Below are positions 38,472 to 46,890 of a stretch of DNA of 64,000 bases, in pieces (position 1 is the stretch's first letter; each line of letters starts with the position of its first letter). Position numbers and translations under genes: made by a program. The stretch covers positions 1,798,001 to 1,862,000 of the forward strand of contig NZ_AP022620.1 in assembly GCF_010731855.1 (NCBI RefSeq). The letters are read 5' to 3'. The notes below the pieces were generated by a model. That model made no database searches, was not told the DNA's origin, and was given only the letters and a program-made list of their open reading frames with translations. This stretch comes from Mycolicibacterium anyangense. GTDB taxonomy: Bacteria > Actinomycetota > Actinomycetes > Mycobacteriales > Mycobacteriaceae.

Positions 38472-39995
38472 TCAGCACTTCGCGCCGGGCGACGGCACCC
38501 TCAGATCGATCAGGTAGGCCGCGGCGGCCTTGTCCACACACGTCTCGCCCTGGAACACCACCGTGTGCTGGGTGCCGTCGAAGGTCAGTAGTCCGCCGCC
38601 GAGCTCCTTGGCCAGGTCGACACCTGCCTGATAGGGCGTGGCCGGGTCGTGCGTGGTCGACACCACCAGGACCGGCGGCAGCCCCGGCGCGGAGGCCTGA
38701 TGCGGCGCGCTGGTCGGCGGTACCGGCCAGAAGGCACAGGTGTCCAGCGGCGCGTCGCCGGTGAACTGCCCGTAGCTCAGGAAGGGCGCCAGCTGCCGGC
38801 TGCGCCGATCCTCGTCGATGGCCTTGGCCCGGTCGGTGTTCGGCGGCTCGTCGACACAGTTCACCGCGATCTCGGCGTCGTTGGAGTTGCTGTAGTGGCC
38901 CTTATCGTCGCGATTCCAATACGTGTCGGCCAACAGCAGCAGGGTGTCGCCGCGCCCCTGCGTCAACTCCGTCAGACCGTCGGCGAGGTGTTTCCACAGG
39001 CTCGGCGAGTACAGCGCCATGATGGTGCCGGTCAGTGCATCGCTGTACCCCAGTCCGCGCGGATCGTCGGTGCGAACGGGCTTGGCCACCAAGGGATCTA
39101 CCAGGTGGTGGTAGACGTCGACCGCTTTGGCCGGATCGGTGCCCAGCGGGCAGCGGGGATGCTTGGCGCAGTCGGCGGCGAAGTCGTCGAACGCCTTCTG
39201 GAAGGCCGCATTCTGGTCCAGGTTCGACTGGATCGGGTCGGCCTTCGGGTCGACGGCGCCGTCGAGAATCATCGCCCGCACCTTGTCGGGGTACGCCTCG
39301 GCGTAGGCCGATCCGATCTGGGTGCCGTAGGAGTAGCCGAGATAGGTCAGTTTCTGATCGCCGAGGGCTTCCCGCAGCCGGTCGAGGTCGCGGGCCACGT
39401 TGACCGTGCCGACATTGGCCAGCATGTCGGTGCCCACCTTGTCCACGCACCGGCGCACGAACTGCTTCTCGGTGTCCTCGATGTGGGCCACCCCGGCCGG
39501 GCTGTAGTCGACTTGCGGATCGGCGCGTTCGGCGTCGTTGTCGGCATCGGAGTTGCACGACACCGATGGTGTCGACGAGCCGACACCGCGCGGGTCGAAG
39601 CCGACGAGATCGAATCGCTGGCGAATCTCCGGCGGCAGGGAATCCACCATGGATGCCGCGGCGTCCACCCCGGACTCCCCCGGCCCGCCGGGGTTGATGA
39701 CGAGCGAACCGATCTTGTCACCAGTTGCCGGGAACCGGATCAGCGCCAGATTGGCTTGCGCGCCATCAGCTTTGGCGTAGTCGATCGGAACGGTGAGGCT
39801 GCCGCACTGCGCACCCGCGGGAAGGTCGGCTGTCTCTCCGCCGCCATCAACCTCACACTGACCCCACGTGACCGGTGCGGCCTGGCCCAGCGGCGGCCCG
39901 GCCAGCGTGGCCCTACCGTCCACCACTGAGCCGCAGCCGGTGAACAGCACGGCGAGCGCGGCGAGCAGCGCCCCGCTTCGTGCGACTCGGCGCAT
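38472..39995 (-). CDS. Alpha/beta-hydrolase lipoprotein of the CaeA/Hip1 (tripeptidyl aminopeptidase-like) family
   Basis: A 507-residue cell-envelope serine hydrolase. Signal peptide with lipobox LFTGC (Cys21). The hydrolase core shows NPGGPGESG (oxyanion loop), the nucleophile elbow GYSYGT with Ser222 in its middle, and the C-terminal TAP-like region with VVSTTHDPATPYQAG (Asp) and FDGTQHTVVFQGETC (His). This is the family of mycobacterial Hip1/CaeA (Rv2224c), Rv2223c and Rv2672. Seven or more Cys suggest several disulfides. It is inserted between pyrD and the PEBP gene, which are direct neighbours in M. tuberculosis, so it is an accessory gene here. The start lies 3 bp after the PEBP stop. 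Confidence 0.88.
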   Translation of the reverse strand: MRRVARSGALLAALAVLFTGCGSVVDGRATLAGPPLGQAAPVTWGQCEVDGGGETADLPAGAQCGSLTVPIDYAKADGAQANLALIRFPATGDKIGSLVINPGGPGESGVDAAASMVDSLPPEIRQRFDLVGFDPRGVGSSTPSVSCNSDADNDAERADPQVDYSPAGVAHIEDTEKQFVRRCVDKVGTDMLANVGTVNVARDLDRLREALGDQKLTYLGYSYGTQIGSAYAEAYPDKVRAMILDGAVDPKADPIQSNLDQNAAFQKAFDDFAADCAKHPRCPLGTDPAKAVDVYHHLVDPLVAKPVRTDDPRGLGYSDALTGTIMALYSPSLWKHLADGLTELTQGRGDTLLLLADTYWNRDDKGHYSNSNDAEIAVNCVDEPPNTDRAKAIDEDRRSRQLAPFLSYGQFTGDAPLDTCAFWPVPPTSAPHQASAPGLPPVLVVSTTHDPATPYQAGVDLAKELGGGLLTFDGTQHTVVFQGETCVDKAAAAYLIDLRVPSPGAKC

Positions 39996-39998
39996 GCC

Positions 39999-40529
39999 CT
40001 ACTTCTGTTCGTAGGTTCCGTGGATGACGGCTCTGGCGATCGCATGCATGAACAGGTTGAAGCCGAGGTAGGCCGGGCTGGCGTCCTCGGAGAGATCCAG
40101 CTTCTCGACGTTCAGGGCGTGCACCGCCACGAAGTACCGGTGGTAGCCGTGGCCGGCAGGCGGGGCGGCACCGATGAAGCGGCGCACACCGGCGTCGTTG
40201 ACCAGCGTCAGCGCATCACCGGGCAGCAGCGAACCGTCACCGACGCCGGAGGGCAGTTCCGTGGTGGTGGCCGGCAGGTTGGCCACCGCCCAATGCCAGA
40301 AGCCCGAGGCCGTCGGGGCGTCCGGGTCGTAGACGGTGACCGCGAAGCTGCGGGTCTCCTCGGGGAAGCCCGACCAGCTCAGCTGCGGCGAGACGTCCTC
40401 GCCCCCGGCGCCCATGATGCCGCTGACCTGAGCGTTGCGCAGCGGCTGACCGTCGGTGATGTCGGTGCTGGTCAGGGTGAAGCCGGGCAGCGCGGGCAGG
40501 AAGTCGTAGGGGTTGTAGTCAAAGGCCAT
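39999..40529 (-). CDS. PEBP/YbhB-family protein, Rv2140c (TB18.6) type
   Basis: A 176-residue phosphatidylethanolamine-binding-protein-fold protein, orthologue of TB18.6. Signature motifs: [34 protein letters not shown] with the ligand-site [17 protein letters not shown], and [23 protein letters not shown] with the G-x-H-R motif. Bacterial members bind small anionic ligands and have been proposed as kinase-pathway or protease regulators; the role is not settled. The ATG follows GAAAGGA. It is followed by the Hip1-like gene (3 bp) and preceded by dapE2 (25 bp), so all three may share a transcript. Confidence 0.92.
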   Translation of the reverse strand: MAFDYNPYDFLPALPGFTLTSTDITDGQPLRNAQVSGIMGAGGEDVSPQLSWSGFPEETRSFAVTVYDPDAPTASGFWHWAVANLPATTTELPSGVGDGSLLPGDALTLVNDAGVRRFIGAAPPAGHGYHRYFVAVHALNVEKLDLSEDASPAYLGFNLFMHAIARAVIHGTYEQK

Positions 40530-40554
40530 GGATGGCAGTCCTTTCGGGGGTAGG

Positions 40555-41880
40555 TCAGCAGTTCTTCAGGAAGTGTTCGAGCACCCGGACACCGAAGTGC
40601 AGTGAGTCGATGGGTACCCGCTCGTCGACGCCGTGGAACAACGCCGCGAAGTCGAGTTCCGGCGGCAGTTGCAGCGGAATGAAGCCGAAGCACCGAATGC
40701 CCAGGCGGGCAAACGCTTTGGCATCGGTGCCACCGGAGAGCATGTAGGGAACGGTGCGGGCCTGGGGATCCACTGCCAGCAGTGCGGAATTCATCGCGTC
40801 CACCAGGTCACCGTCGAACGTCGTCTCGTAGGACGGCAGGTCGCGTTCCCAGGTGCGGGTGACGTCGGGCCCGATGAGTTCGTCGATCTCGCGCTCGAAA
40901 GCCTCCTTGCGCCCCGGCAGGACGCGGCAGTCGACGACGGCCTCGGCGGTCTGCGGGATGACGTTGGCCTTGTAGCCGGCCTTGAGCATGGTCGGGTTGG
41001 CGGTGTCGCGCAGGGTGGCCCCGACGATGCGGGCGATACCACCGAGTTTGGCGATCGTGCCCTCGAGATCCGGTGAGTCGAGCTCGAAGCTGTAGCCGGT
41101 CTCCTGCGCCACCGCCGTCAGGAACTGTTCCACCGAATCGGTGAGCACCAGCGGGAATTGGTGTCGACCCAACCTGGCGACGGCCTCCGCGATCGCGGTG
41201 ACCGCGTTGTCGTCGTGGACCATCGAGCCGTGCCCGGCCCGGCCGCGGGCAGTCAGCCGCATCCAGGACAGACCCTTTTCGGCGGTCTCGATCAGGTACA
41301 ACCGCCGCTCACCGCCGTCCTTGTGCGGCACGGTGAGCGAGAAGCCGCCGACCTCGCCGATGGCCTCGGTGATGCCGTCGAACAGGTCGAGCCGATTGTC
41401 GACGAGCCACTGCGCACCGTAGGTGCCGCCGTGCTCCTCGTCGGCCACGAAGGCGAACACCAGATCGCGGGGCGGGACGATGCCGGCGCGTTTGAAGTGC
41501 CGCGCGACGGCGATCATCATGCCGCACATGTCCTTCATGTCGACGGCACCGCGGCCCCAGACGTAGCCGTCGGCGATGGCACCCGAGAAGGGGTGCACGC
41601 TCCAGTCAGCCGGTTCGGCGGGAACGACGTCGAGATGGCCGTGGATCAGGAGGGCGCCGCGGCTGGGGTCCGCCCCGGCCAGCCGGGCGAAAACGTTGCC
41701 GCGGCCAGGAGCGCCGGACTCGACATATTCGGTGGCATAGCCGACCGCCGTGAGCTGCTCGGCGACCCAGAGCGCGCACTCCGCCTCACCCTTGGTGGTC
41801 TCGAGCTCGCCGGTGTTGGAGGTATCGAAACGGATGAGGGCGCTGACGAGATCGACCACCTCGTCCACGGGTTCTGTCAC
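40555..41880 (-). CDS. M20-family metallopeptidase, DapE2/Rv2141c-type
   Basis: A 441-residue M20 zinc peptidase. Metal ligands visible: His82 and catalytic Asp84 in HGHLDVVP, Asp114 in GRGAVDMKD, the Glu148-Glu149 pair in ADEEHGG, and a later His. The dimerisation (lid) domain covers about 190-310 ([18 protein letters not shown]). M. tuberculosis Rv2141c is annotated as DapE2, but true succinyl-diaminopimelate desuccinylase activity is doubtful for this group; a general carboxypeptidase or aminoacylase is as likely. The GTG at 41880 follows GGAAAGG by five bases; a GTG at 41886 is too close to that site. Confidence 0.88.
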   Translation of the reverse strand: MTEPVDEVVDLVSALIRFDTSNTGELETTKGEAECALWVAEQLTAVGYATEYVESGAPGRGNVFARLAGADPSRGALLIHGHLDVVPAEPADWSVHPFSGAIADGYVWGRGAVDMKDMCGMMIAVARHFKRAGIVPPRDLVFAFVADEEHGGTYGAQWLVDNRLDLFDGITEAIGEVGGFSLTVPHKDGGERRLYLIETAEKGLSWMRLTARGRAGHGSMVHDDNAVTAIAEAVARLGRHQFPLVLTDSVEQFLTAVAQETGYSFELDSPDLEGTIAKLGGIARIVGATLRDTANPTMLKAGYKANVIPQTAEAVVDCRVLPGRKEAFEREIDELIGPDVTRTWERDLPSYETTFDGDLVDAMNSALLAVDPQARTVPYMLSGGTDAKAFARLGIRCFGFIPLQLPPELDFAALFHGVDERVPIDSLHFGVRVLEHFLKNC

Positions 41881-41994
41881 AGTCACCTTTCCTACCACTG
41901 GCGGGCGAACGCCGGAGGTGCGGCGTCCGTGCAATACCACACGTTTCCCTTCAACCCCATGCGCAACACGCCGTTTTAGGGTTTGATCTAACCC

Positions 41995-42684
41995 GTGACC
42001 TTCCGCCTCCCCGCGATCGCCGCCGCGCTGTGCCTGACGATCAGCGGCTGCACGGCCACCACCTCGGGCAGTGCGATGTCGGCCGACCGGGCACCGCTGG
42101 CCACCGCCGACGCGCTGCCGGCACTGTTGCTGCCGGCCGATGCCGTCGGAGCGGCGCTGTCCAGCGACGACGTGGTGGTCACCGCCGACGTGACCAAGGC
42201 CTGGAACGACAGCGCCCACCTGTCCGATGTGAACTGCCTGGCCATCGCCGGTGCGGCCCAGCAGAGCGTGTACGCCCAGAGCGGGTCGACGGCGGTGCAC
42301 GGCCAGGTGTTGCGCGACCCGCCGACGGCGCCGGCCTGGTCGCACTACGCGGTGCAGGCGGTGGTGTTGTTCCCGACCGCACGGGCGGCCGCCGATTTCT
42401 TCACCACCTCCCAGCAGCAGTGGTCGAAGTGCTCGGACCGGCAACTGAGCTATCCGCAGCCGATGGGCCCGTCGCAGGTGTGGTCGGTAGGGCGCCCCAG
42501 CACCGATCACGACGTCCTGGCGGTGTCGCGGGTGCAGCAGACCCCCCAGACGTGGTCCTGCCAGCGGGCGTTGACCGTACACAGCAATGTGGCGGTCGAC
42601 GTGGAAGCGTGCAGCCTGGACGGGCCGACCTCGGCCGCCTCGACCATCGCGGGTCAGATCGCGGGGCGGCTGCCCGCGGCCTGA
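41995..42684 (+). CDS. Lipoprotein with PknH-type extracellular sensor domain
   Basis: A 229-residue lipoprotein. Signal MTFRLPAIAAALCLTISG with lipobox ISGC (Cys19), then a domain with the pattern of the PknH C-terminal sensor family: WNDSAHLSDVNCLAIAGAAQQSVYAQSG, HYAVQAVVLFPTARAAADFFTTSQQQWSKC, QTPQTWSCQRALTVHSNVAVDVEAC. The four Cys at the family positions should form two disulfides. In M. tuberculosis the same domain occurs in PknH and in lone lipoproteins. No kinase gene is adjacent. The GTG start is divergent from dapE2 across 114 bp. The ligand is unknown. Confidence 0.82.
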   Translation: MTFRLPAIAAALCLTISGCTATTSGSAMSADRAPLATADALPALLLPADAVGAALSSDDVVVTADVTKAWNDSAHLSDVNCLAIAGAAQQSVYAQSGSTAVHGQVLRDPPTAPAWSHYAVQAVVLFPTARAAADFFTTSQQQWSKCSDRQLSYPQPMGPSQVWSVGRPSTDHDVLAVSRVQQTPQTWSCQRALTVHSNVAVDVEACSLDGPTSAASTIAGQIAGRLPAA

Positions 42685-42695
42685 AGCGGGCTGGT

Positions 42696-42725
42696 TTGGG
42701 ACTAGGGTCCTCGATCCGTTAGCCT
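42696..42725 (+). promoter_or_regulatory. Promoter of tRNA-Leu
   Basis: TTGGGA at 42696-42701 and TAGCCT at 42720-42725, 18 bp apart, put the -10 about 16 bases before the first base of the tRNA. Confidence 0.5.
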
Positions 42726-42741
42726 TAGGCGCCCAAGATCG

Positions 42742-42827
42742 GTCCGAGTGGCGGAATGGCAGACGCGCTAGCTTGAGGTGCTAGTGCCCTATTAACGGGC
42801 GTGGGGGTTCAAGTCCCCCCTCGGACA
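42742..42827 (+). tRNA. tRNA-Leu, anticodon GAG
   Basis: The acceptor arms GTCCGAG and CTCGGAC pair fully, with discriminator A at 42827 and no encoded CCA. The anticodon stem CTAGC/GCTAG encloses the loop TTGAGGT with anticodon GAG at 42775-42777, reading CUC and CUU. The long variable arm (GTGCCCTATTAACGGGC region) and the T arm GGGGGTTCAAGTCCCCC are those of class II leucine tRNA. Length is 86 nt. Confidence 0.95.
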
Positions 42828-42834
42828 CGCACAG

Positions 42835-42861
42835 AACGGCCCCGGTAGAACCGGGGCCGTT
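42835..42861. terminator. Terminator after tRNA-Leu
   Basis: AACGGCCCCGG and CCGGGGCCGTT form a perfect 11-base stem with a five-base loop, followed by TTCGCGTTT. It lies 8 bases after the tRNA and also faces the end of the convergent RclC-like gene. Confidence 0.8.
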
Positions 42862-42874
42862 TCGCGTTTCGCCC

Positions 42875-43369
42875 TCACCCGCGTCGGGCCGCGCTCAGCG
42901 CATCGGCGAGGGTCCACACCGCGATGCCGAGCAGCGCGATGTCCTTCACCAGGAACTGGCCGGTGGAGGACAGCACCGGGAACCCACCCGCGGACTCCTC
43001 GCCGATACCCGGCGTGGTGACCAGAAAGCTGAGGGTGGCCAGAAACAATCCGATGGCCGCAATGCTGCCCAGCACCGACAGCCTTGGCCACCACGGCTTG
43101 AGCGCCAGTAGCGCGGCGGTGGCCAGTTCGACCACGCCGAGCACCGCCGAGAACACCGGCACGGAGAACAGGACGTAGACCCAGCTCATCAGGGGACTGC
43201 TGGCGACCAGCGGCTGGATCCCCTCGGCCTCGTACACGGTGAACTTGAGCGCTCCGATCCAGGCGATCACCACGACGAGGCCGTACCGGGCGGCGACGGC
43301 GCCGAGGCGGCTCAGCGTCGAATTCTCAACGTGGACAGGGCGATCGGTGGTGCTCTGAGTGGCGGCCAT
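42875..43369 (-). CDS. RclC/YkgB-like membrane protein (DUF417)
   Basis: A 164-residue integral membrane protein with four hydrophobic segments. YGLVVVIAWIGALKFTVYEAEGIQPLVASSPLMSW is the hallmark of the YkgB/RclC family, and FLVKDIALLGIAVWTL its C-terminal signature. E. coli RclC belongs to the reactive-chlorine-resistance operon; the biochemical role of the membrane protein is unknown. The ATG follows AAAGGA. It ends at the tRNA terminator and is divergent from a small secreted protein gene, with an inverted repeat in the 172-bp space between them. Confidence 0.85.
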   Translation of the reverse strand: MAATQSTTDRPVHVENSTLSRLGAVAARYGLVVVIAWIGALKFTVYEAEGIQPLVASSPLMSWVYVLFSVPVFSAVLGVVELATAALLALKPWWPRLSVLGSIAAIGLFLATLSFLVTTPGIGEESAGGFPVLSSTGQFLVKDIALLGIAVWTLADALSAARRG

Positions 43370-43434
43370 CGGGGTGATCCTTTCAACGGTGCGGCAGCGG
43401 TGTCGTCATCCGTTGGGTGCTCACCACCCCGAAG

Positions 43435-43464
43435 TCCGTTACATCAGCGACCGCGCGTAACGGA
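43435..43464. promoter_or_regulatory. Inverted repeat between the RclC-like and small secreted protein genes
   Basis: TCCGTTAC (43435-43442) and GTAACGGA (43457-43464) form a perfect eight-base inverted repeat with a 14-base spacer. A third related copy, ATCCGTT, lies near 43408. Position in a divergent region suggests an operator for one or both genes. Confidence 0.4.
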
Positions 43465-43541
43465 TGGACCGCAGCGCGGCACCAACGCTGAAGAACACGA
43501 TCGCGGCCCTCTCCAGTGGGGCCCTGACCCGAGGAACTTTC

Positions 43542-43850
43542 ATGAAGAAGACCGTTCTGATCTCCGCCATCGCCGGCATGGCGGCAGCGGCCGCAGTGTC
43601 GACGGCCGGGACCGCCGCCGCGACCACGCTCAGCGGATCAGCCGCCGATATCGTCAAAACCCTGCAGGATCAGGGCTACAGCGTGCAGTTCAACGGCACG
43701 GTGCTCGGTCCGCTGGCGCGGTGTTCGGTCACCGGCATACACGGCCTGGTGGTCATGATGATGCCCGACGGCAACCTGATGATGTCGATGGACAAGAGCA
43801 ACCCGGGCGATGTCTTCGTCGACGTCTCCTGCCCCTCCAGCAACAACTGA
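43542..43850 (+). CDS. Small secreted mycobacterial protein
   Basis: A 102-residue exported protein. The signal peptide MKKTVLISAIAGMAAAAAVSTAGTAAA is followed by a 75-residue mature domain with exactly two Cys (LARCSVTGIHG and VDVSCPSS), which should form one disulfide. The pattern SAADIVKTLQDQGYSVQFNG resembles a family of small secreted proteins common in mycobacteria, function unknown. The ATG at 43542 follows GAGGAAC; an upstream in-frame ATG at 43464 would hide the signal peptide. It is convergent to terC with a 7-bp gap. Confidence 0.8.
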   Translation: MKKTVLISAIAGMAAAAAVSTAGTAAATTLSGSAADIVKTLQDQGYSVQFNGTVLGPLARCSVTGIHGLVVMMMPDGNLMMSMDKSNPGDVFVDVSCPSSNN

Positions 43851-43857
43851 TCCGGGC

Positions 43858-44856
43858 CTACCCGCGGGCAGTCTCGTCGGCCGTCGTCCGTCCCCTGGTC
43901 TTGATCAGGCTGGCGACGGTGGTGACCACGAGGATGACGCCGATCACGCCCAGCGACATACCCGTGGTGATCTCCGGCACCGTCACATGCTCGCCGCCGT
44001 TGATGAACGGCAGCGTGTTCTCGTGCAGCGCATGCAGCACCAGCTTCACGCCGATGAACGCCAGGATGAGGGACAGTCCGTAGGACAGGTAGACCAGCCG
44101 GTCGAGCAGACCGCCGATGAGGAAGTAGAGCTGCCGCAGACCCATCAGCGCAAAAGCGTTGGCGGTGAACACGATATAGGGCTCTTCGGTCAGACCGTAG
44201 ATAGCCGGGATCGAGTCCAGGGCGAACAGCAGGTCGGTGAAGCCGATCGCGATGAGACCCAACAACATCGGCGTGACAACGCGCTTCCCGTCGACGGTGG
44301 CCAGGAACTTGTCGCCGTGGTACTCGTCGGTGGTCGGCACGAATTTGCGCACCAGCGCGATGATTCGGCTGTCGCGCTCCTCCTCGGCCTCTTTCTCGTG
44401 GCCGGCTTCGCGGGCGAGTTTGGCTGCGGTGAGCACCAGGAAGATGCCGAAGATGTAGAACACCCAGCTGAACGTGCTGATGGCGGCGGCGCCCACGGCG
44501 ATGAAGCCGGCCCGCATGACCAGCGCCATGACGATGCCGATCAGCAACAGCTTCTGCTGGAACTCGCGTGGCACCGCGAAGGTGGCCATGATGACGGTGA
44601 ACACGAACAGGTTGTCCACCGAAAGTGCCTTCTCGGTGACGTAACCGGCGAAGTACTCACCGGCGAACTGTCCGCCCCACAACCACCAGACCACCAATCC
44701 GAACACGATGGCCAGGCCGATGTAGACCGCGGACCAGGTGGCCGATTCGCGGAACGTCGGCTCGTGCGGAACCCGTACATGGGCGAAGAAGTCGAACACG
44801 AACAGTCCGAGGATGACCACACAGGTGACGCCCCAGACCATTAACGACACGTCCAT
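43858..44856 (-). CDS. TerC-family integral membrane protein
   Basis: A 332-residue polytopic membrane protein of the TerC/Alx family. Family motifs are DNLFVFTVIMATFAVPREFQQKLLLIGI, with the conserved Asp in the first membrane motif (ALSVDNLFVF), and GFTDLLFALDSIPAIYGLTEEPYIVFTANAFALMGLRQLYF with the second Asp pair. Members export manganese or help metallate secreted proteins in other bacteria, so metal (probably Mn) handling is inferred. A CATAAT element six bases before the ATG at 44856 predicts a leaderless mRNA, and the longer frame upstream is not used. It is divergent from the acetamidase gene. Confidence 0.9.
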   Translation of the reverse strand: MDVSLMVWGVTCVVILGLFVFDFFAHVRVPHEPTFRESATWSAVYIGLAIVFGLVVWWLWGGQFAGEYFAGYVTEKALSVDNLFVFTVIMATFAVPREFQQKLLLIGIVMALVMRAGFIAVGAAAISTFSWVFYIFGIFLVLTAAKLAREAGHEKEAEEERDSRIIALVRKFVPTTDEYHGDKFLATVDGKRVVTPMLLGLIAIGFTDLLFALDSIPAIYGLTEEPYIVFTANAFALMGLRQLYFLIGGLLDRLVYLSYGLSLILAFIGVKLVLHALHENTLPFINGGEHVTVPEITTGMSLGVIGVILVVTTVASLIKTRGRTTADETARG

Positions 44857-44862
44857 GTTGCC

Positions 44863-44868
44863 ATTATG
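44863..44868 (-). promoter_or_regulatory. Predicted leaderless promoter of terC (-10 element)
   Basis: CATAAT on the minus strand, six bases, then the ATG at 44856. Confidence 0.5.
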
Positions 44869-44946
44869 CAGATCGAGCGCAGGGTGCCCGGCGGAAAGTT
44901 TGCTCGGCGCGCGCCCGGCGGCTGCCGCTGGCATGATCCGGTGCTT

Positions 44947-45981
44947 ATGACGCTGCACCGGCTCCCGGCCACACCAGACACGGTGCACTGGGGGTTCTTC
45001 GATCCACGGCAGAATCCTGCCATCACCGTGGAATCCGGTGACCTGGTGGAGATCGAGACGCTGACCCATCACGCCGGGGACGCGCCGGATCTACTGATGG
45101 ACGACGGCATCACCGCCGTCTTCGAGCAGGTCGACGACCGTGGCCCCGGCCCGCACATCCTGACCGGGCCGATCGCGGTCGCCGGGGCGCGACCGGGCGA
45201 TGTGCTGCAGGTCGACATCCTGTCAGCGCGTCCGCGCCTGCCCTACGGATCCAACCTCGCCGCCCACTGGGGTTACCTGTACCAGGAGCTACCGGTGGAG
45301 CGGGTGACCGTTTACGAGCTGGACGCCGAGGCATTGCTGGGTCGGGCCCTGTTCGGTTACGACTGGACGGCGACACCGCTGGCCGACGCACCGGGCACCA
45401 TCGTCACCCCGTCCGTCAGCCGGCGCGAGCCCGCGTTGCCGGGTGTGGTGGTGCCGCTGCGGCCGCACTTCGGAACGATGGGCGTGGCCCCCGCCGAACC
45501 GGTCCGGGTCTCGTCGGTGCCACCGGGTGATCACGGCGGCAACGTGGACAACTGGCGCATCGGTGCCGGCGGCCGGATGTACTACCCGGTGCAGGTGGCG
45601 GGCGCGCTGTTGTCGGCGGGCGACCCGCACGTGTCGCAGGGTGACGGCGAAGTCAGTGGGACCGCGCTGGAATCGTCGCTGAACGGCTTGCTGCGCTTGA
45701 CCATTCGCCGTGACCTCCCGTTCACCGTGCCGGTGCTGGAGACCGCCACCGAACTCCTGGTGCACGGCTTCGGTGACACCCTGGACGCCGCGATGAAGGC
45801 GGCCGCCCTGCGCGCCCTGGATCTGTTGCAGCACCACTTCGGGCTGTCGCGTCCGGATGCCTACTCGTTCATGTCGGTGGCGGTGGACTTCACCGTGACC
45901 CAGGTGGTCGACCAGCGCCAAGGTGTGCATGCCCGGATCGACAAGCGATGCTTCCCGCGCTGGCAGAATCCGGCGGCATGA
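44947..45981 (+). CDS. Acetamidase/formamidase family protein
   Basis: A 344-residue FmdA/AmdA-type amidohydrolase predicted to release ammonia from short amides or formamide. Motifs: VHWGFFDPRQNPAITVESGD, HILTGPIAVAGARPGDVLQVDIL (the conserved T-G-P-I region), PHFGTMGVAP, PPGDHGGNVDNW (the metal-site G-D-H-G-G-N-x-D motif) and the GDPHVSQGDGEVSGTALE loop. All family landmarks are intact, so it should be active. ATG at 44947; a GTG two codons upstream is possible. Its stop overlaps the start of a RidA gene, which suggests a pathway in which an amide and a reactive imine or carbamate intermediate are both handled. Confidence 0.88.
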   Translation: MTLHRLPATPDTVHWGFFDPRQNPAITVESGDLVEIETLTHHAGDAPDLLMDDGITAVFEQVDDRGPGPHILTGPIAVAGARPGDVLQVDILSARPRLPYGSNLAAHWGYLYQELPVERVTVYELDAEALLGRALFGYDWTATPLADAPGTIVTPSVSRREPALPGVVVPLRPHFGTMGVAPAEPVRVSSVPPGDHGGNVDNWRIGAGGRMYYPVQVAGALLSAGDPHVSQGDGEVSGTALESSLNGLLRLTIRRDLPFTVPVLETATELLVHGFGDTLDAAMKAAALRALDLLQHHFGLSRPDAYSFMSVAVDFTVTQVVDQRQGVHARIDKRCFPRWQNPAA

Positions 45982-46412
45982 CAGATTCCGAATGTCGCCG
46001 GCCCAGTGGCTCCGGCATCCAAGCGTTCACCTTCACCCCGGCACAGGGTGTGCCGCCCGCGGTGGCCCCGTTCTCGCACGCGACCGCCGCCGGGCAGACG
46101 CTCTATGTCACCGGGCAGATGCCCACCGACACCACCGGCGCAGTAGTGGGCTCCGATGTCGCCACCCAAACCGACCAGGTGCTGAAAAACCTGCTGCGGG
46201 TCACCGAACTGTGTGGTGGGGGCATCGACGACGTGGTGTCGGTGCGGGCGTTTCTGACCGACTGGTCGGACTACGCGGCCTTCAACGCCGCGTACGCGCC
46301 GTGGTTTCCCGACCGGCTACCGAGCCGAACCTGCGTCGGCTCGACAGGACTTGCCGTGGGTGCGCTGGTCGAGATCGATTGGGTGTGCTGGCGAGCCGCC
46401 GGCTGGGCGTGA
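45978..46412 (+). CDS. RidA/YjgF-family enamine-imine deaminase
   Basis: A 144-residue protein of the RidA superfamily, which hydrolyses reactive enamines/imines. PPAVAPFSHATAAGQTLYVTGQMPTD is the N-terminal signature, GIDDVVSVRAFLTDWSDYAAFNAAYAPWF the helix motif and PSRTCVGSTGLAVGALVEIDWVCW the C-terminal strand with the active-site-type Arg. The ATG overlaps the acetamidase stop (ATGA). Its last 96 bases overlap the convergent DUF2784 gene on the other strand, which is unusual for this tightly packed but mostly non-overlapping region. Confidence 0.86.
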   Translation: MTDSECRRPSGSGIQAFTFTPAQGVPPAVAPFSHATAAGQTLYVTGQMPTDTTGAVVGSDVATQTDQVLKNLLRVTELCGGGIDDVVSVRAFLTDWSDYAAFNAAYAPWFPDRLPSRTCVGSTGLAVGALVEIDWVCWRAAGWA

Positions 46413-46769
46413 CCGTCGCGCCGTGACGGCGTAGGCGACCCAGGACGCCAGCACCGCGGTGAACGCCGCCGCCTGGGCGTAACCCGTGCCACCGGAGGGG
46501 TACATCACCCCGGTGATGTAGTGGTCGATGAAGCCTTCCGAGCCCAGCGGTGACATGCCCGCCCGTGGACGGGCCCATTGCTCGAGCGCGGTCAGCGGAC
46601 ACCAGAAATGCAGGGCGACACTGCCGATCCCCCACAACACCACCGGGATGTGCAGCCAGATGGAGCGGCGCCAGCGCAGGGCCAGGAAACCGCCACTGGG
46701 CAGATAGATCAGGAACGCGAAATGGGCGACGACCACCAGCCAGACCACCAGGGTGTAGAACGCCGTCAT
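46317..46769 (-). CDS. DUF2784 small membrane protein
   Basis: A 150-residue membrane protein, MTAFYTLVVWLVVVAHFAFLIYLPSGGFLALRWRRSIWLHIPVVLWGIGSVALHFWCPLTALEQWAR. This is the DUF2784 pattern (H-F-x-C-P-L-T-x-x-E). There are about four helices. The C-terminal 30 residues (from ARRSRPAGG) are hydrophilic, exceed the usual family length and are encoded opposite the end of ridA. The ATG at 46769 follows GGGGAG closely. Function unknown. Confidence 0.8.
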   Translation of the reverse strand: MTAFYTLVVWLVVVAHFAFLIYLPSGGFLALRWRRSIWLHIPVVLWGIGSVALHFWCPLTALEQWARPRAGMSPLGSEGFIDHYITGVMYPSGGTGYAQAAAFTAVLASWVAYAVTARRSRPAGGSPAHPIDLDQRTHGKSCRADAGSAR

Positions 46770-46878
46770 CTCTCCCCTGCCCGCGATATGCCGTGCTGCG
46801 AACCAGGATAGTCGCGTGGCGCGGTGATCGTGGTGGACGGCGGCTCGGACTGCATCTGACGCCGCCGCCGATCTGACG

Positions 46879-46884
46879 TACCGT
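46879..46884 (+). promoter_or_regulatory. Predicted leaderless promoter of the glutamine amidotransferase-like gene (-10 element)
   Basis: TACCGT, six bases, then the GTG at 46891. Confidence 0.5.
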
Positions 46885-46890
46885 AACCAG

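Noticed and set aside
42742..42875. Prophage or integrative element attachment at the tRNA-Leu gene
   Set aside because: No integrase, excisionase or duplicated tRNA end is visible in the window; kept only as a hypothesis about the accessory block.
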